Source of the DNA: an uncultured Cohaesibacter sp. | GTDB lineage: Bacteria; Pseudomonadota; Alphaproteobacteria; Rhizobiales; Cohaesibacteraceae | DNA length: 64,000 bases | NCBI RefSeq assembly: GCF_963676275.1 | Contig: NZ_OY781091.1 | Coordinates: forward strand, 4,204,501 to 4,268,500 | Direction of reading: 5' to 3' | Shown: in pieces, positions 8,854 to 17,732 of the stretch | Numbering within the stretch: the stretch's first letter is position 1 | Layout of the letters: each line of letters opens with the position of its first letter | Program-made: the position numbers and the translations under genes | The notes under the pieces: generated by a model | What the model was told of the DNA's origin: nothing | Database searches by the model: none | Seen by the model: the letters and a program-made list of their open reading frames with translations, nothing else

Positions 8854-8869
8854 TTGCACACGCGTGCAA
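8854..8869. promoter_or_regulatory. LacI-family operator, copy 1
   Basis: The 16-mer TTGCACACGCGTGCAA is an inverted repeat centred on CG (TTGCAC-N4-GTGCAA), the usual LacI-family operator layout. It lies 31 bases before the ABC ATPase start. A 14/16 match lies at 20626-20641, upstream of the second ABC operon, and a LacI regulator gene lies between them. Confidence 0.75.
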
Positions 8870-8900
8870 AAGCAAGCCATAAACTCAGAGACCAACAGCA

Positions 8901-9989
8901 ATGCACTCCATAAAAGATTCCAGCCAGAAGATCGGATCAAAGATTGTTCTTGAAGATGTTTGCGTCGGCTATTCCGCCGCCAATGTCCTCTCGAACATAT
9001 CATTGACCGTTGAACCGGGAGAATTCGTCGCCCTGCTCGGCGCTTCGGGCTGCGGCAAGACGACATTGCTGCGTTCACTGGCCGGATTTGTGCCAATCCG
9101 TTCCGGGCGCCTCATTCTCGATGGTCGGGACATAGCCGGCACACCACCCGAGAAGCGCGAAATGTCGATGATGTTCCAGTCCTATGCCCTCTGGCCCCAT
9201 CTTGATGTCACCGCCAATATCGGCTATGGCCTGCGGATTCGCGGCATAGACAAGCCCACGATTGCCCGCAAGGTGAGAGAGCTGGTGCAGCTTGTCGGAC
9301 TGGAAGGCTTGGAAAGGCGCAAAATCGCGGCGCTATCGGGCGGCCAGAAGCAGCGCGTCGCACTGGCGCGGGCGCTTTGCATCGATCCTCCGGTCTTGCT
9401 GCTCGATGAGCCTTTATCCAATCTGGATGCCGGCATCCGCGCCACAATGCGCCATGAGATCTGCGCATTGCAGAAAAAGCTGGGCCTGACGGCCATCCTT
9501 GTCACCCATGACCGGGAAGAAGCCATGTCCATGGCCGATCGGGTGGTGATCCTCAATGAGGGCAGGATTGCTCAGGTGGGAAGCCCTGAAGAGGTGTTCA
9601 ACAAACCCAATTCATCTTATGTGGCCCAGTTCATGGGCGCCACCAATGCCCTGCCCGTCATTCTCGTCGACCATGACGGCCAGCAGGCACCGCAACTGGC
9701 AACCAATGGCCAGCCCGCCCAGAAGGCCCTCTATTTTCGCAGCGAAGCGGCGAGAATTTGCGAGATTTCCGATGACAATCTTGAACAAAGCGCCTTCGTT
9801 GCAAATGGCGAGATAGCCCAGCAGAGCTATTTGGGATCGGTCTACCGCCACACCATTGCCTTCAACGGGCATGCGGTGATGGTTGATCATCCAACCAGAT
9901 TACAGGTGGGGTCCCAAGCCCGCCTGTATGTTCCGGCCGCAGGATATGCCTTGTTTCCAGCAGAAGCAGATCCGCGACCGGGCCAATAG
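8901..9989 (+). CDS. ABC transporter ATP-binding protein (PotA/FbpC type)
   Basis: The 362-residue protein has a complete nucleotide-binding domain: Walker A GASGCGKT (47-54), Q-loop in MFQSYALWPH (91-100), signature LSGGQKQR (145-152), Walker B LLLDEP (166-171) and the switch His in LVTHDREEAMSMADR. A C-terminal TOBE-like regulatory domain fills residues 240-362. It powers the importer encoded by the next three genes. The ATPase-first order (ATPase, binding protein, two permeases) and the sequence type match the spermidine/iron/phosphonate group. A LacI-type operator lies just upstream. The substrate is not determined by sequence; the context suggests a phosphodiester-related compound. Confidence 0.85.
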   Translation: MHSIKDSSQKIGSKIVLEDVCVGYSAANVLSNISLTVEPGEFVALLGASGCGKTTLLRSLAGFVPIRSGRLILDGRDIAGTPPEKREMSMMFQSYALWPHLDVTANIGYGLRIRGIDKPTIARKVRELVQLVGLEGLERRKIAALSGGQKQRVALARALCIDPPVLLLDEPLSNLDAGIRATMRHEICALQKKLGLTAILVTHDREEAMSMADRVVILNEGRIAQVGSPEEVFNKPNSSYVAQFMGATNALPVILVDHDGQQAPQLATNGQPAQKALYFRSEAARICEISDDNLEQSAFVANGEIAQQSYLGSVYRHTIAFNGHAVMVDHPTRLQVGSQARLYVPAAGYALFPAEADPRPGQ

Positions 9990-10036
9990 TGAGAACCAAT
10001 TGAAGTATGGACCTCTTGACAGGAGAGACAAACACC

Positions 10037-11179
10037 ATGTTTGTAAAAATTGCAAGCCTGGCGGCCACTGCCGCCCTTCTGACGGTGGGCGCTGCCCATG
10101 CTGACGGCACCCTGAATGTCGCCACCGGCGGCTCCCAGAATATGGTCGACTATGTCACCGATTATCTCGGCCCGCTTTTCGAAGAGCAAAATCCGGGCTG
10201 GACAGTTTCCGTGGTCGGCACCGGACCGGGCGACGCTGGCTCACAAGCCATCATGGAAAAGCTCAAGGCTCAGGAAAGCTCCGACAAATGGGATCTTGAT
10301 GTGGTGGTAACCGCACAGCTGCAAACCGGCAAAATGGTAGAAGATGGCCTGTTGCAGAAATATGTAGCCGACATCGCCACCGGCAAAATGGCTACCCGCG
10401 ACACGTCAAAAATGTCTCTAGGCATGAATGTTGAAGGCTTTGTCATGCCGATGTTCCATAGCCAGACAGCAATCGCCTACAATCCCGATCTGGTGAAAAA
10501 TCCTCCCAAGAGCTTTGATGAAATCAAGGCATGGGCAGAAGCCAACAAAGGCGCATTCGGCTATAACGGCATCAAGAATGGCATGTCGGGCGTCGCCTTC
10601 ACCGCAGCATGGATGTATGCCTATGCCGGTGACAGGGAACAGCTGATGAATGGCCCTTATGATGCAGCCAGAAAAAGCGCGCCAGCATGGGACAAGGCCC
10701 TTGCCGATCTTAAGGCATTCAACGCATTCGTCACCTTCACGCCGGGCAATGCTGGCACGCTGGACATGATGAACCGCGGCGAAATTGCCATGGGCCCTGT
10801 CTGGGTGGACATGTTCTACAGCTGGCAGGCCGATGGTCGCCTCAATCCGGCCCTCAAGCTGTTCTTGCCAGAGCCGGGCATGCCGGGCCAGCCTTACTAT
10901 TATGCCATCCCGGCCAAGGCAACCAACGCCGACATGGCACGCAAATTCATCGAACTGGCAACCAGCCCCAAGGTGCAGGCAGAAGGCATCGTCAAGCGCT
11001 TCAACTGGTATCCGGGCATCGATGCAGGCAACCTCAAGGATGCACTGTCTGCAGATGACTGGAACAAGCTCTTCTCCGACATCACCCCGGACGAGTTGGC
11101 ATCCAAGGGCCTTCCCTTCCCGCTTGGCTCCTATTTCGCCGAAATCAACGAAGCCTATGAAGCAAAAGTAGCCAACTAA
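10037..11179 (+). CDS. ABC transporter periplasmic binding protein (spermidine/iron-type)
   Basis: The product is 380 residues with a signal peptide ending at about residue 22 (VGAAHAD). The mature part begins LNVATGGSQNMVDYVTDY and has the two-lobed periplasmic binding protein pattern. The ATG at 10037 has AGGAGA upstream; an in-frame codon at 10007 would put ten polar residues before the signal peptide and is rejected. It should deliver substrate to the permeases at 11275-12914. The Gly/Thr-rich VGTGPGDAGSQ region near residue 65 could help bind an anionic ligand, but that is only a guess. A stem-loop with TTTT follows the gene. Confidence 0.8.
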   Translation: MFVKIASLAATAALLTVGAAHADGTLNVATGGSQNMVDYVTDYLGPLFEEQNPGWTVSVVGTGPGDAGSQAIMEKLKAQESSDKWDLDVVVTAQLQTGKMVEDGLLQKYVADIATGKMATRDTSKMSLGMNVEGFVMPMFHSQTAIAYNPDLVKNPPKSFDEIKAWAEANKGAFGYNGIKNGMSGVAFTAAWMYAYAGDREQLMNGPYDAARKSAPAWDKALADLKAFNAFVTFTPGNAGTLDMMNRGEIAMGPVWVDMFYSWQADGRLNPALKLFLPEPGMPGQPYYYAIPAKATNADMARKFIELATSPKVQAEGIVKRFNWYPGIDAGNLKDALSADDWNKLFSDITPDELASKGLPFPLGSYFAEINEAYEAKVAN

Positions 11180-11197
11180 AGCTGCTCAACAAGGCCG

Positions 11198-11226
11198 GGT
11201 CGGGCGATCATGTCGCCCGACCTTTT
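11198..11226 (+). terminator. Intercistronic stem-loop with U-run after the binding-protein gene
   Basis: A perfect 10-bp stem GGTCGGGCGA / TCGCCCGACC with a 5-base loop is followed by TTTT. It sits between the binding-protein gene and the permease genes of one operon, so it is probably a partial terminator or 3'-protecting hairpin that keeps binding protein above permease. Confidence 0.75.
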
Positions 11227-11274
11227 CAATGATCCCTGCCCGCCTCCTGCAATCAACACCATCTGGAAGACGCC

Positions 11275-12114
11275 ATGATTACCAGCCGTCGATACAGCCT
11301 CCTCCTGATCTCCCCCGCCCTTCTGATGTTGACAGGGCTATTTCTGTATCCGCTCGTCTTTTCGTTGCTTTGGGCCTTTCGAATTGAAGAAACAATGAGT
11401 TGGGGCCTTGCAAATTTCACCAAGGCATTCAGCCTCTATTCCAAGGATGTCCTTTTCACGCTGATCATCGTCTCGCTTTCAACCCTGCTGATCGGCATCA
11501 TCGCCACAGCCATTTCCGGCTATCTGACATTGGGCGAGAACCGCATCGCCGTCGCCTTGTTGCGCTGGCTCTATCGCTGGCCGCTTTTCATCCCCTTTGT
11601 GGTCGCAGCCCAATTGATGCGCACCTTTCTGGCCAAGAATGGCATGCTCAACAATATCATCGTCAGTACGGGCCTGATGGAGCCGCTACAGGCGACAAGC
11701 TTCCTTGATTGGCGCGGCATCATCATCACCTTTGTCTGGAAGCAGACGCCCTTTGTCGCCCTGCTGCTCGCTGGAGCAATGGCGAGCGTTGACCGCTCCA
11801 CCTTTGATGCGGCGCGCAATATGGGCGCAGGCCGCCTGCGCATCTTGTGGGAAATCGCCCTGCCGCAGGTGACAACCACCCTGATGGTCGGGCTGGTGCT
11901 CTCATTCGTTACCATGATGTCGGTCCTGTCCGTTCCCCTCATGATCAACGCCCAGACGCCAACCATGATCACCGTCGACATGGCATGGCGCATCAATTCC
12001 TACGCCGATTATGGAGTGGCCAACGCATTGGGCGTCATCGCCTATGCGATCACAGCCATTGTTGCCTGGATCTATCTCAGGAACGGCCTTGCAGAAAATG
12101 GAGCAAGCCGATGA
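11275..12114 (+). CDS. ABC transporter permease, first subunit
   Basis: This 279-residue protein has about six membrane helices and the EAA loop that docks on the ATPase (FDAARNMGAGRLRILWEIALP, near residue 180; cited by position and key Gly). It belongs to the PotB/FbpB-like binding-protein-dependent permeases. It forms a heterodimer with the product of the next gene, whose ATG overlaps this stop (ATGA). The start follows the 95-base spacer holding the stem-loop. Substrate as for the binding protein: unknown. Confidence 0.85.
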   Translation: MITSRRYSLLLISPALLMLTGLFLYPLVFSLLWAFRIEETMSWGLANFTKAFSLYSKDVLFTLIIVSLSTLLIGIIATAISGYLTLGENRIAVALLRWLYRWPLFIPFVVAAQLMRTFLAKNGMLNNIIVSTGLMEPLQATSFLDWRGIIITFVWKQTPFVALLLAGAMASVDRSTFDAARNMGAGRLRILWEIALPQVTTTLMVGLVLSFVTMMSVLSVPLMINAQTPTMITVDMAWRINSYADYGVANALGVIAYAITAIVAWIYLRNGLAENGASR

Positions 12115-12914
12115 GCAAGCTGCACTGGACGGTCCGGGCCGTCATTCTCGCCCTACTGGCATTCGTCATATTCGGCCCCATCGCCAATATGCTGATCTGG
12201 GCCTTCACCGAGATCTGGTATTTCCCGGCAAAATTGCCTCAGGAATGGGGCTTCAAATTCTGGGAGCGGGTCTTTCGCCCGCAGGGGAACTCCGTCGAAG
12301 CGCTCGGCAATTCGATCATCATCGCGCTGTTGACCGTCTGCGCCAGCATGGCCATTGCCGTTCCTGCCGGACTGGCGCTCGGTCGGGGCAAATTGCCATG
12401 GCGGCCGGTTCTGCTTCTGCTGTTTCTGCTGCCGCAGGCCTTCCCCGCCATCGCCGTACAGATGAATATCGCCCGCATCTTCTACAGCCTTGGCCTCAAC
12501 GGCACCTTCACCGGCGTCGTGATGGTCCATACCATTCAGGGGATTGTCTTTTCGGTCTGGATTGCCACGGCGGCCTTCTCGGCCATCGATCCGGAAATGG
12601 AAGAGGCAGCAGCCAATTTGGGGGCCAGCGGATTGACCACCTTCAGAACCATCACCCTGCCTCTCGCCTTCCCCGGCATCATGGCAAGCGCGGTTTTTGT
12701 CTTTCTGATTTCACTGGATGAATTCACCGGCACTTTCTTCGTGGGCATTCCGGACATCACCACCCTGCCGATCCTGCTTTATAATGCGGCCAAGGAGGGC
12801 AATTATCAGATCGCATCCATCACGGCGCTGATCATTCTCATCCCCTCGGTCCTGTTCATGCTGATCATAGAGCGCTTCCTGCGCGCCGACATGCTCGCCA
12901 AATTCGGGCAATGA
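12111..12914 (+). CDS. ABC transporter permease, second subunit
   Basis: The product is 267 residues with six predicted membrane helices and an EAA-type loop around residue 165 (MEEAAANLGASGLTTFRTI). It is PotC/PhnV-like and completes the importer. The ATG at 12111 overlaps the upstream stop; longer in-frame versions starting at 11847 lie inside the previous gene and are rejected. It is the last gene of this arm and converges on the phosphatase gene, with a shared terminator between. Confidence 0.85.
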   Translation: MSKLHWTVRAVILALLAFVIFGPIANMLIWAFTEIWYFPAKLPQEWGFKFWERVFRPQGNSVEALGNSIIIALLTVCASMAIAVPAGLALGRGKLPWRPVLLLLFLLPQAFPAIAVQMNIARIFYSLGLNGTFTGVVMVHTIQGIVFSVWIATAAFSAIDPEMEEAAANLGASGLTTFRTITLPLAFPGIMASAVFVFLISLDEFTGTFFVGIPDITTLPILLYNAAKEGNYQIASITALIILIPSVLFMLIIERFLRADMLAKFGQ

Positions 12915-12943
12915 CCAAACGAGAGGCCCCAATCGAGCACAAC

Positions 12944-12979
12944 AAAAAGCCAGCTTCGCCTTTCCCTTGCGAAGCTGGC
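12944..12979. terminator. Bidirectional terminator between the two arms of the LacI-linked locus
   Basis: A perfect 11-bp stem GCCAGCTTCGC / GCGAAGCTGGC (12949-12959 with 12969-12979) has a 9-base loop. On the - strand it is followed by TTTTT (12944-12948), giving a strong terminator for the phosphatase gene; the + strand side has only scattered T. Confidence 0.8.
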
Positions 12980-13007
12980 CTCATTTCTTGCCCATCTGCG
13001 AAATGGC

Positions 13008-13796
13008 TCAGCCGCAAAGCGCTGCGAGCGGTCCAATCTTCTCCTTAAGAAAGGGATGGGCAACCAGAACCGGACCATTTTGCAAAGTCTGGCACATGGC
13101 CCCGCCCTGCTCTATGAGCACACCGATTTCCTGATTGATCAGCAATCCCGCCAGACAGTCCCAGGGATTGAGATCTCCTTCAAAATAGCCGTCGACCTTG
13201 CCCTCCGCCACTTGCGTCAGGGCAATGGCGGCAGAGCCACATCGCCTGTGGTCGACCTGCATGTCATCAAGACGAGATATCGCATCGAAATAGATCGATA
13301 ATGGAATACGCCGCGAATGGCCAAGCGCCATGACCGGATTGGCGGGCGCATCATTTGCTCCTCTGGCGTCGGGCAATCGCTGGCCATTGAGGAAAGCGCC
13401 CTTCTTTCTGGCCACATGAAAGAGCCCGTCGCGGACGGGATCATAAATGACACCGATTTCGCAGCGCCCCTTGTCAAGACAGGCAATCGAAACGCCCCAA
13501 TGATCAAGATCGCGAATGTAATTGGCCGTTCCATCAATCGGATCGATGACCCAGAGTGTCTCGCTTCTGGCCTGCGCCGGAGCCAGTTCCTCACCCAGCA
13601 GACCATCCTGAGGGAAATATCGGGCAATTTCCTGCCTGATGAATTGTTCCACCTCGCGATCCGCTCTCGTCACGAAGTCAAGCACACCCTTGCTTTCGAT
13701 CCTGATGGAACCACCTTTGAGTTCTTCAAGGCATTTCAGAGCAAGCGCTCCGGCTTCTTTTGCCACTTTCATGGCCAGTTCATATCTTTCTTGCAT
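13008..13796 (-). CDS. Inositol monophosphatase family phosphatase
   Basis: This 262-residue protein carries the IMPase metal-site motifs in order: GEE (68-70), WVIDPIDGT (82-90) and WDCLAG near residue 212. It should be a Mg-dependent cytosolic phosphatase acting on a sugar or inositol phosphate; this fold also includes CysQ and fructose bisphosphatases, so the substrate is not proven. The ATG at 13796 gives the normal family length; the frame upstream of it is LacI sequence. It lies 23 bases after the LacI gene and is probably co-transcribed with it. Next to a glycerophosphodiesterase, an inositol- or glycerol-phosphate substrate is sensible. Confidence 0.85.
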   Translation of the reverse strand: MQERYELAMKVAKEAGALALKCLEELKGGSIRIESKGVLDFVTRADREVEQFIRQEIARYFPQDGLLGEELAPAQARSETLWVIDPIDGTANYIRDLDHWGVSIACLDKGRCEIGVIYDPVRDGLFHVARKKGAFLNGQRLPDARGANDAPANPVMALGHSRRIPLSIYFDAISRLDDMQVDHRRCGSAAIALTQVAEGKVDGYFEGDLNPWDCLAGLLINQEIGVLIEQGGAMCQTLQNGPVLVAHPFLKEKIGPLAALCG

Positions 13797-13819
13797 CAAT
13801 ATTGTCCGGATGCTTGCAA

Positions 13820-14842
13820 TTATTGTGATCGGGTCGTGCTGCGCTCGATCAGCTCGACGGGAAGAATGCGGGTGGTGGCCGGAGCGTTCGGGCTGGAAAA
13901 GCGGTTGAGCAACGCCTCCACCACCGCCTCGGCCAGCTTTGCCGTATCCTGCCGGATGGTTGAAAGCCGATATCCCTGCCAGGAACACTGGCGGATGTCG
14001 TCGCAGCCAATGACCTGCAAATCCTCGGGCACCTTGCGCTCCGTGCCAAGCCGTATCTGGTCAAGGGCACCAAGCGCCATATAGTCCGTGACACAGAATA
14101 TGCCATCAAAGGAGCGGGCAGAGGCCAGCAGCTCCGACATGGCCTGAACGCCCCCCTCATAATTCTGGAAAGCCCCGCGAAAGACCATCGCGGGCTGCTG
14201 GCAGAATTCCCCGGCCATCTCAAGAAAAGACTGCTGGCGAATTTCCAGAGAATAGGACGGATTTTCCGACGTGATCAGCGCCAATTGTCGGCATCCCTTC
14301 TGGGCGAGAGCCTCGGCCGCAAGCCGACCGCAATTCTCGTTATCCATCAGCACGCGATCAACCGGCGCATCTATGCCGCGCTTGTTGACCAGCACGACGG
14401 GCACACCAAGGGAAATGCATTCCTGACAAATGGCCTCAGGCGGCGTATCCGAGGTTACGATCACCCCCGAAACGCTATATTCCAGCAGCAATCCGATCAC
14501 ATGAGAGGGATCTTCTGCCGCTTCGGCTGGCATCAGGATGGGACGAAAATTCTGCGCGATCAGGCGACGGGAAATCTGCTCGATCTGTTCGACGCGGAAG
14601 GGATTGTCCATATTGGCCGCAACAATGCCAACCAGAGCCGAGCGATTGTTCGTCAGGCTTCTGGCCAGTTGGTTGACCCGATAGCCCAACTCGGCCGCCG
14701 CCTTGAGCACTCTTTCGCGGGTTTCCGGCGCCACGCTGGCCCCCGGCGTGAAGCTGCGCGACACGGCAGAACGGGAAACCCCCGCCTTGCGGGCTACATC
14801 AACGGATGTAACGGGTCTTGGCTTGTATTCATCGCTTTTCAT
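13820..14842 (-). CDS. LacI-family transcriptional regulator
   Basis: The product is 340 residues. The N-terminal helix-turn-helix reads VTSVDVARKAGVSRSAVSRS, followed by the hinge region around LARSLTNNRSALVGIV and a periplasmic-binding-like effector domain. The ATG at 14842 fits; an in-frame TTG at 14863 would add seven residues and is less likely. The gene lies between two ABC operons that share a CG-centred 16-bp palindrome at 8854 and 20626, which is the expected operator type for this family. It is therefore the probable repressor of both arms, relieved by the imported compound or a breakdown product. No clear full operator precedes its own gene. Confidence 0.9.
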   Translation of the reverse strand: MKSDEYKPRPVTSVDVARKAGVSRSAVSRSFTPGASVAPETRERVLKAAAELGYRVNQLARSLTNNRSALVGIVAANMDNPFRVEQIEQISRRLIAQNFRPILMPAEAAEDPSHVIGLLLEYSVSGVIVTSDTPPEAICQECISLGVPVVLVNKRGIDAPVDRVLMDNENCGRLAAEALAQKGCRQLALITSENPSYSLEIRQQSFLEMAGEFCQQPAMVFRGAFQNYEGGVQAMSELLASARSFDGIFCVTDYMALGALDQIRLGTERKVPEDLQVIGCDDIRQCSWQGYRLSTIRQDTAKLAEAVVEALLNRFSSPNAPATTRILPVELIERSTTRSQ

Positions 14843-15020
14843 TGACCAAGGATCTTTCCGCAAACAGCCGGTTGCTTTGTCAGCCAGAGATCTTTCCGGT
14901 TATTGCGCCGGATTGGGTGATTGTCCAGATTCACCATGTCTGGCGCAAGAGAAATAATGTCGTCCATGGCCCCGATGGCATCGCTCAAAGTGTCGCGCAT
15001 GGTGTCGCAGGCAGCATCGA

Positions 15021-15830
15021 TCATCTCTCTGATCCCTCCTGCCCGGAAAGCCTCGCCGCAGACGCTCTACAGGATGCCAGCAATTCGGGACGGTTGGAAC
15101 AGACCCCGACAACATCCTTTCGCATGATTGCGTCGATCACGTCGGGGCGCTCTTCATGCCAGAGAATGATCGGCAACCCTTCGCCCCTTGCCCGCGCCAT
15201 CAGCGCCTGATCGACCAGCCCGTCAGGCCGGTCGCTGGCCCGTTCCCAGCAAAGATGGATCATGTCGGCCTGCGCCAGCCTTGCCAATTCGAACGGATCA
15301 TGCTCAAGCCCGACAAGGATGGACAGGGGATAGGGACAATCGCGCTCGGCCAATTCCCTGACCTGATGGGGGTGAAAGGAACCGAGCGCGGCAAAGCCGA
15401 AGCCTTTTTCCTGTAAAAGCCGCAGGCTGGGCAAATTGGCGCCTTCTCCCTTTATTTCGATATAAAGCCCGGCTTGCAGATAATCGGCCAGCAGGATGAC
15501 CTCTTCCAGTGTCGGCACATGAACATCTTGCAGCGCCTGCAATTGGGCAAGCGTCAACTCCGAGATATGGGCATCGACGCCGAAGACCCGTTCCAGATGA
15601 TCATCATGACTGACCACCGGCACCCCGTCAGCCGTGTTGCGTACATCCAGCTCCCACATATCCGCGCCGAGCCGGGATGCCAATTCAAATGCACCAAGGC
15701 TGTTCTCCTGCGCATGATCGCTCGCGCCCCGATGGGCAATGATCATCGGACCGCCATGCCGGCTCGCAGGCTGGCCCTGCTTGTCCAGCGCCCAGCCAAG
15801 ATGACCGATTTTATTCTCGAACCTGCTCAA
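15021..15830 (-). CDS. Glycerophosphodiester phosphodiesterase (UgpQ-like)
   Basis: GDPD hydrolyses glycerophosphodiesters to sn-glycerol 3-phosphate and an alcohol. This 269-residue protein has the conserved HRG (33-35), ENS, Glu60 and Asp62 in WELDV, His75 in SHDD, and the later EIKGEG. There is no signal peptide, so it acts in the cytoplasm on imported diesters, like UgpQ. The TTG start overlaps the stop of the upstream ATPase gene (TTGA); the alternative ATG at 15746 leaves only three residues before HRG and is possible. It is the last gene of a ugpB-A-E-C-Q-ordered operon. Confidence 0.85.
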   Translation of the reverse strand: MSRFENKIGHLGWALDKQGQPASRHGGPMIIAHRGASDHAQENSLGAFELASRLGADMWELDVRNTADGVPVVSHDDHLERVFGVDAHISELTLAQLQALQDVHVPTLEEVILLADYLQAGLYIEIKGEGANLPSLRLLQEKGFGFAALGSFHPHQVRELAERDCPYPLSILVGLEHDPFELARLAQADMIHLCWERASDRPDGLVDQALMARARGEGLPIILWHEERPDVIDAIMRKDVVGVCSNRPELLASCRASAARLSGQEGSER

Positions 15831-16885
15831 AGCCGATATCCTTCCTGATCAAAGACCAGCAGCTTGCCGCTATCCAGCGGCCAGTCGATCTCGTCGCCAA
15901 GCGATACATCCTCGCGCACATGCTGGATCGAGCGCACCACGGCACCGTTGGCCATGGTGATATCATAGAGATTCTCGCGCCCCTGCGTTTCGATAAAGGA
16001 TATCTTGCCGCAGATGCGGGCCTCTCCTCTGGTACCGACCAGCTCGGGGCGGATACCGACGCGCACCGGCGTTGAGGAATTGAGCGTGGCAAGATGGGGC
16101 GGCAGCGGCAGACAGAGATCGGAACCGGCAAGGGCGACCGCACCACCCGTAGCAACCCCGTCAAGAAAGGCAATCGGCGGATTGCCCAGAAAGCCCGCCA
16201 CGAAATCATTGATCGGATTGTTATACATATCCGTCGGCGTATCGATCTGCAGGATCCTGCCACCTTTCATGATGGCAATCCGGTCACACATCGACATGGC
16301 CTCGACCTGATCATGGGTCACGAGAATGGCGGTGATGCCGGTTTCCTGCTGAATGCGGCGGATTTCCGAGCGCATTTCAAGGCGCAGTTTGGCATCCAGA
16401 TTGGCCAACGGCTCATCCAGTAACAGCACATCAGGCCTGCGAATGAGCGCCCGCGCCAGTGCCACCCGCTGCTGCTGACCGCCCGAAAGTTGGGAAGGTC
16501 TGCGTTGCAACAATTCAGGAATATGAACCAGCTCGGCAATGGCCTGCACCTGCCGCTCTACGTCCTTTCTGTCCAGCTTTCGGATAGAGAGCGGAAAGGC
16601 GATATTGTCGAAAACCGTCATATGCGGATAGAGAGCGTAATTCTGGAATACCACCCCGACATTGCGCGATTGCGCATTGGTATGAGTCACATCGCGCTCG
16701 CCAAACAGAATGCGTCCACCGGAGACCTGATGAATGCCGCAAATGGCAAACAGGGTCGTGGATTTCCCACAGCCGGAAGGGCCGAGCAGCGCGATCATTT
16801 CGCCATCGGCAATCTGCAGATCCATATTGTCGATGACCCTTGTGTCACCAAAGCTCTTGGAGAATTTATCAAGCGTAATACGCAT
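15827..16885 (-). CDS. ABC transporter ATP-binding protein (UgpC/MalK type)
   Basis: The 352-residue subunit has Walker A GPSGCGKS (35-42), Q-loop in VVFQNYALYPHM, signature LSGGQQQR (133-140), Walker B LLLDEP (154-159), the switch His in LVTHDQVEAMSMCDR, and a C-terminal TOBE/OB regulatory domain. It energises the carbohydrate/glycerol-3-phosphate-type importer encoded upstream. The start overlaps the permease stop by one base (TGATG), so translation is coupled. Sequence and gene order favour a Ugp-like system over a pure sugar importer, mainly because of the GDPD gene that follows. Confidence 0.85.
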   Translation of the reverse strand: MRITLDKFSKSFGDTRVIDNMDLQIADGEMIALLGPSGCGKSTTLFAICGIHQVSGGRILFGERDVTHTNAQSRNVGVVFQNYALYPHMTVFDNIAFPLSIRKLDRKDVERQVQAIAELVHIPELLQRRPSQLSGGQQQRVALARALIRRPDVLLLDEPLANLDAKLRLEMRSEIRRIQQETGITAILVTHDQVEAMSMCDRIAIMKGGRILQIDTPTDMYNNPINDFVAGFLGNPPIAFLDGVATGGAVALAGSDLCLPLPPHLATLNSSTPVRVGIRPELVGTRGEARICGKISFIETQGRENLYDITMANGAVVRSIQHVREDVSLGDEIDWPLDSGKLLVFDQEGYRL

Positions 16886-17721
16886 CAGCCTTTCGTGCCT
16901 CCGCCGTAAATATTCATCAGCTTCTTGTTGAAGACGAGATAGAGAATGATCACCGGGATGACATAGAAGAGCCCGATGGATTTGAAGAGATTGAAATCGA
17001 AATGCTCGTTGTCCTGAATATATTCAGCCAATAACACTGAGAGCACCCGCACATTGGCGCTGGGGGCAAAGATCTGCGGCAACAGATATTCCTTCCAGCC
17101 TTCCAGAAAGGTGAAGACGCCGAGCGCAATCAGCGCCGGTTGCACCTGTGGCAGGATCAGCCGACGCCAGACCGTGAAGCGGCTGGCCCCATCGGAAATG
17201 CCAGCCATTTCGATTTCCCATGGCACCGTGTCGTAGAAGCCTTTCATGATCCAGATGCCAAGCGGCAGCGTCAGCGCCGCCCGGATCAGGATCACCCCCG
17301 TCAGCGTGTCATAGAGCCCGACCATCTGCAGAGTGATGAACAGGGCGATGACCAGCGTGATGGTGGGGAAGGCATGCAGGGTCATGATCCCGGCCAGAAA
17401 GAAGAACCGGAACGGCATATTGAGCCGCGAGAGCGCATAACCCGCCGTCAGTGACACCAGCAAAACGATGGCAGTCATCACCGAGGAGAAGAGGAAGGTG
17501 TTCCATGTGGCCAGCCACACATCCCTTGCCCCGTCCGCCGCGCTCCATAAAAAACGCCAGTGGCTGAGCGTGAACTCGTTCGGGATCAAAGATCCCGGCG
17601 CCGTGTTGGTCAGGGTATCAATGACCAGATAGGCATACATGATCAGGGTTGGCAGTGAGGTGATGCCTAGAAACAGCAGGATCGGCCATTTGTTAAAATT
17701 GCGCGATTGTTCATTTTGCAT
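16885..17721 (-). CDS. ABC transporter permease (UgpE/MalG type)
   Basis: This 278-residue protein has six predicted membrane helices and the EAA loop EMAGISDGASRFTVWRRLIL near residue 190. It belongs to the CUT1 carbohydrate/glycerol-3-phosphate permeases. The ATG at 17721 has a ribosome site (GGAGGC region) just upstream, within the 11-base spacer after the preceding permease. The longer open frame reaching 18276 runs through the other permease gene and is not real. It pairs with the insert-bearing permease encoded upstream. Confidence 0.85.
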   Translation of the reverse strand: MQNEQSRNFNKWPILLFLGITSLPTLIMYAYLVIDTLTNTAPGSLIPNEFTLSHWRFLWSAADGARDVWLATWNTFLFSSVMTAIVLLVSLTAGYALSRLNMPFRFFFLAGIMTLHAFPTITLVIALFITLQMVGLYDTLTGVILIRAALTLPLGIWIMKGFYDTVPWEIEMAGISDGASRFTVWRRLILPQVQPALIALGVFTFLEGWKEYLLPQIFAPSANVRVLSVLLAEYIQDNEHFDFNLFKSIGLFYVIPVIILYLVFNKKLMNIYGGGTKG

Positions 17722-17732
17722 GATCCGGCCTC

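Noticed and set aside
14843-15020. Autoregulatory LacI operator before the regulator gene
   Set aside because: Only a loose half-site-like match (near GCAAACAGCCGGTTGC) is present; it lacks the TTGCACACG core of the two good sites.
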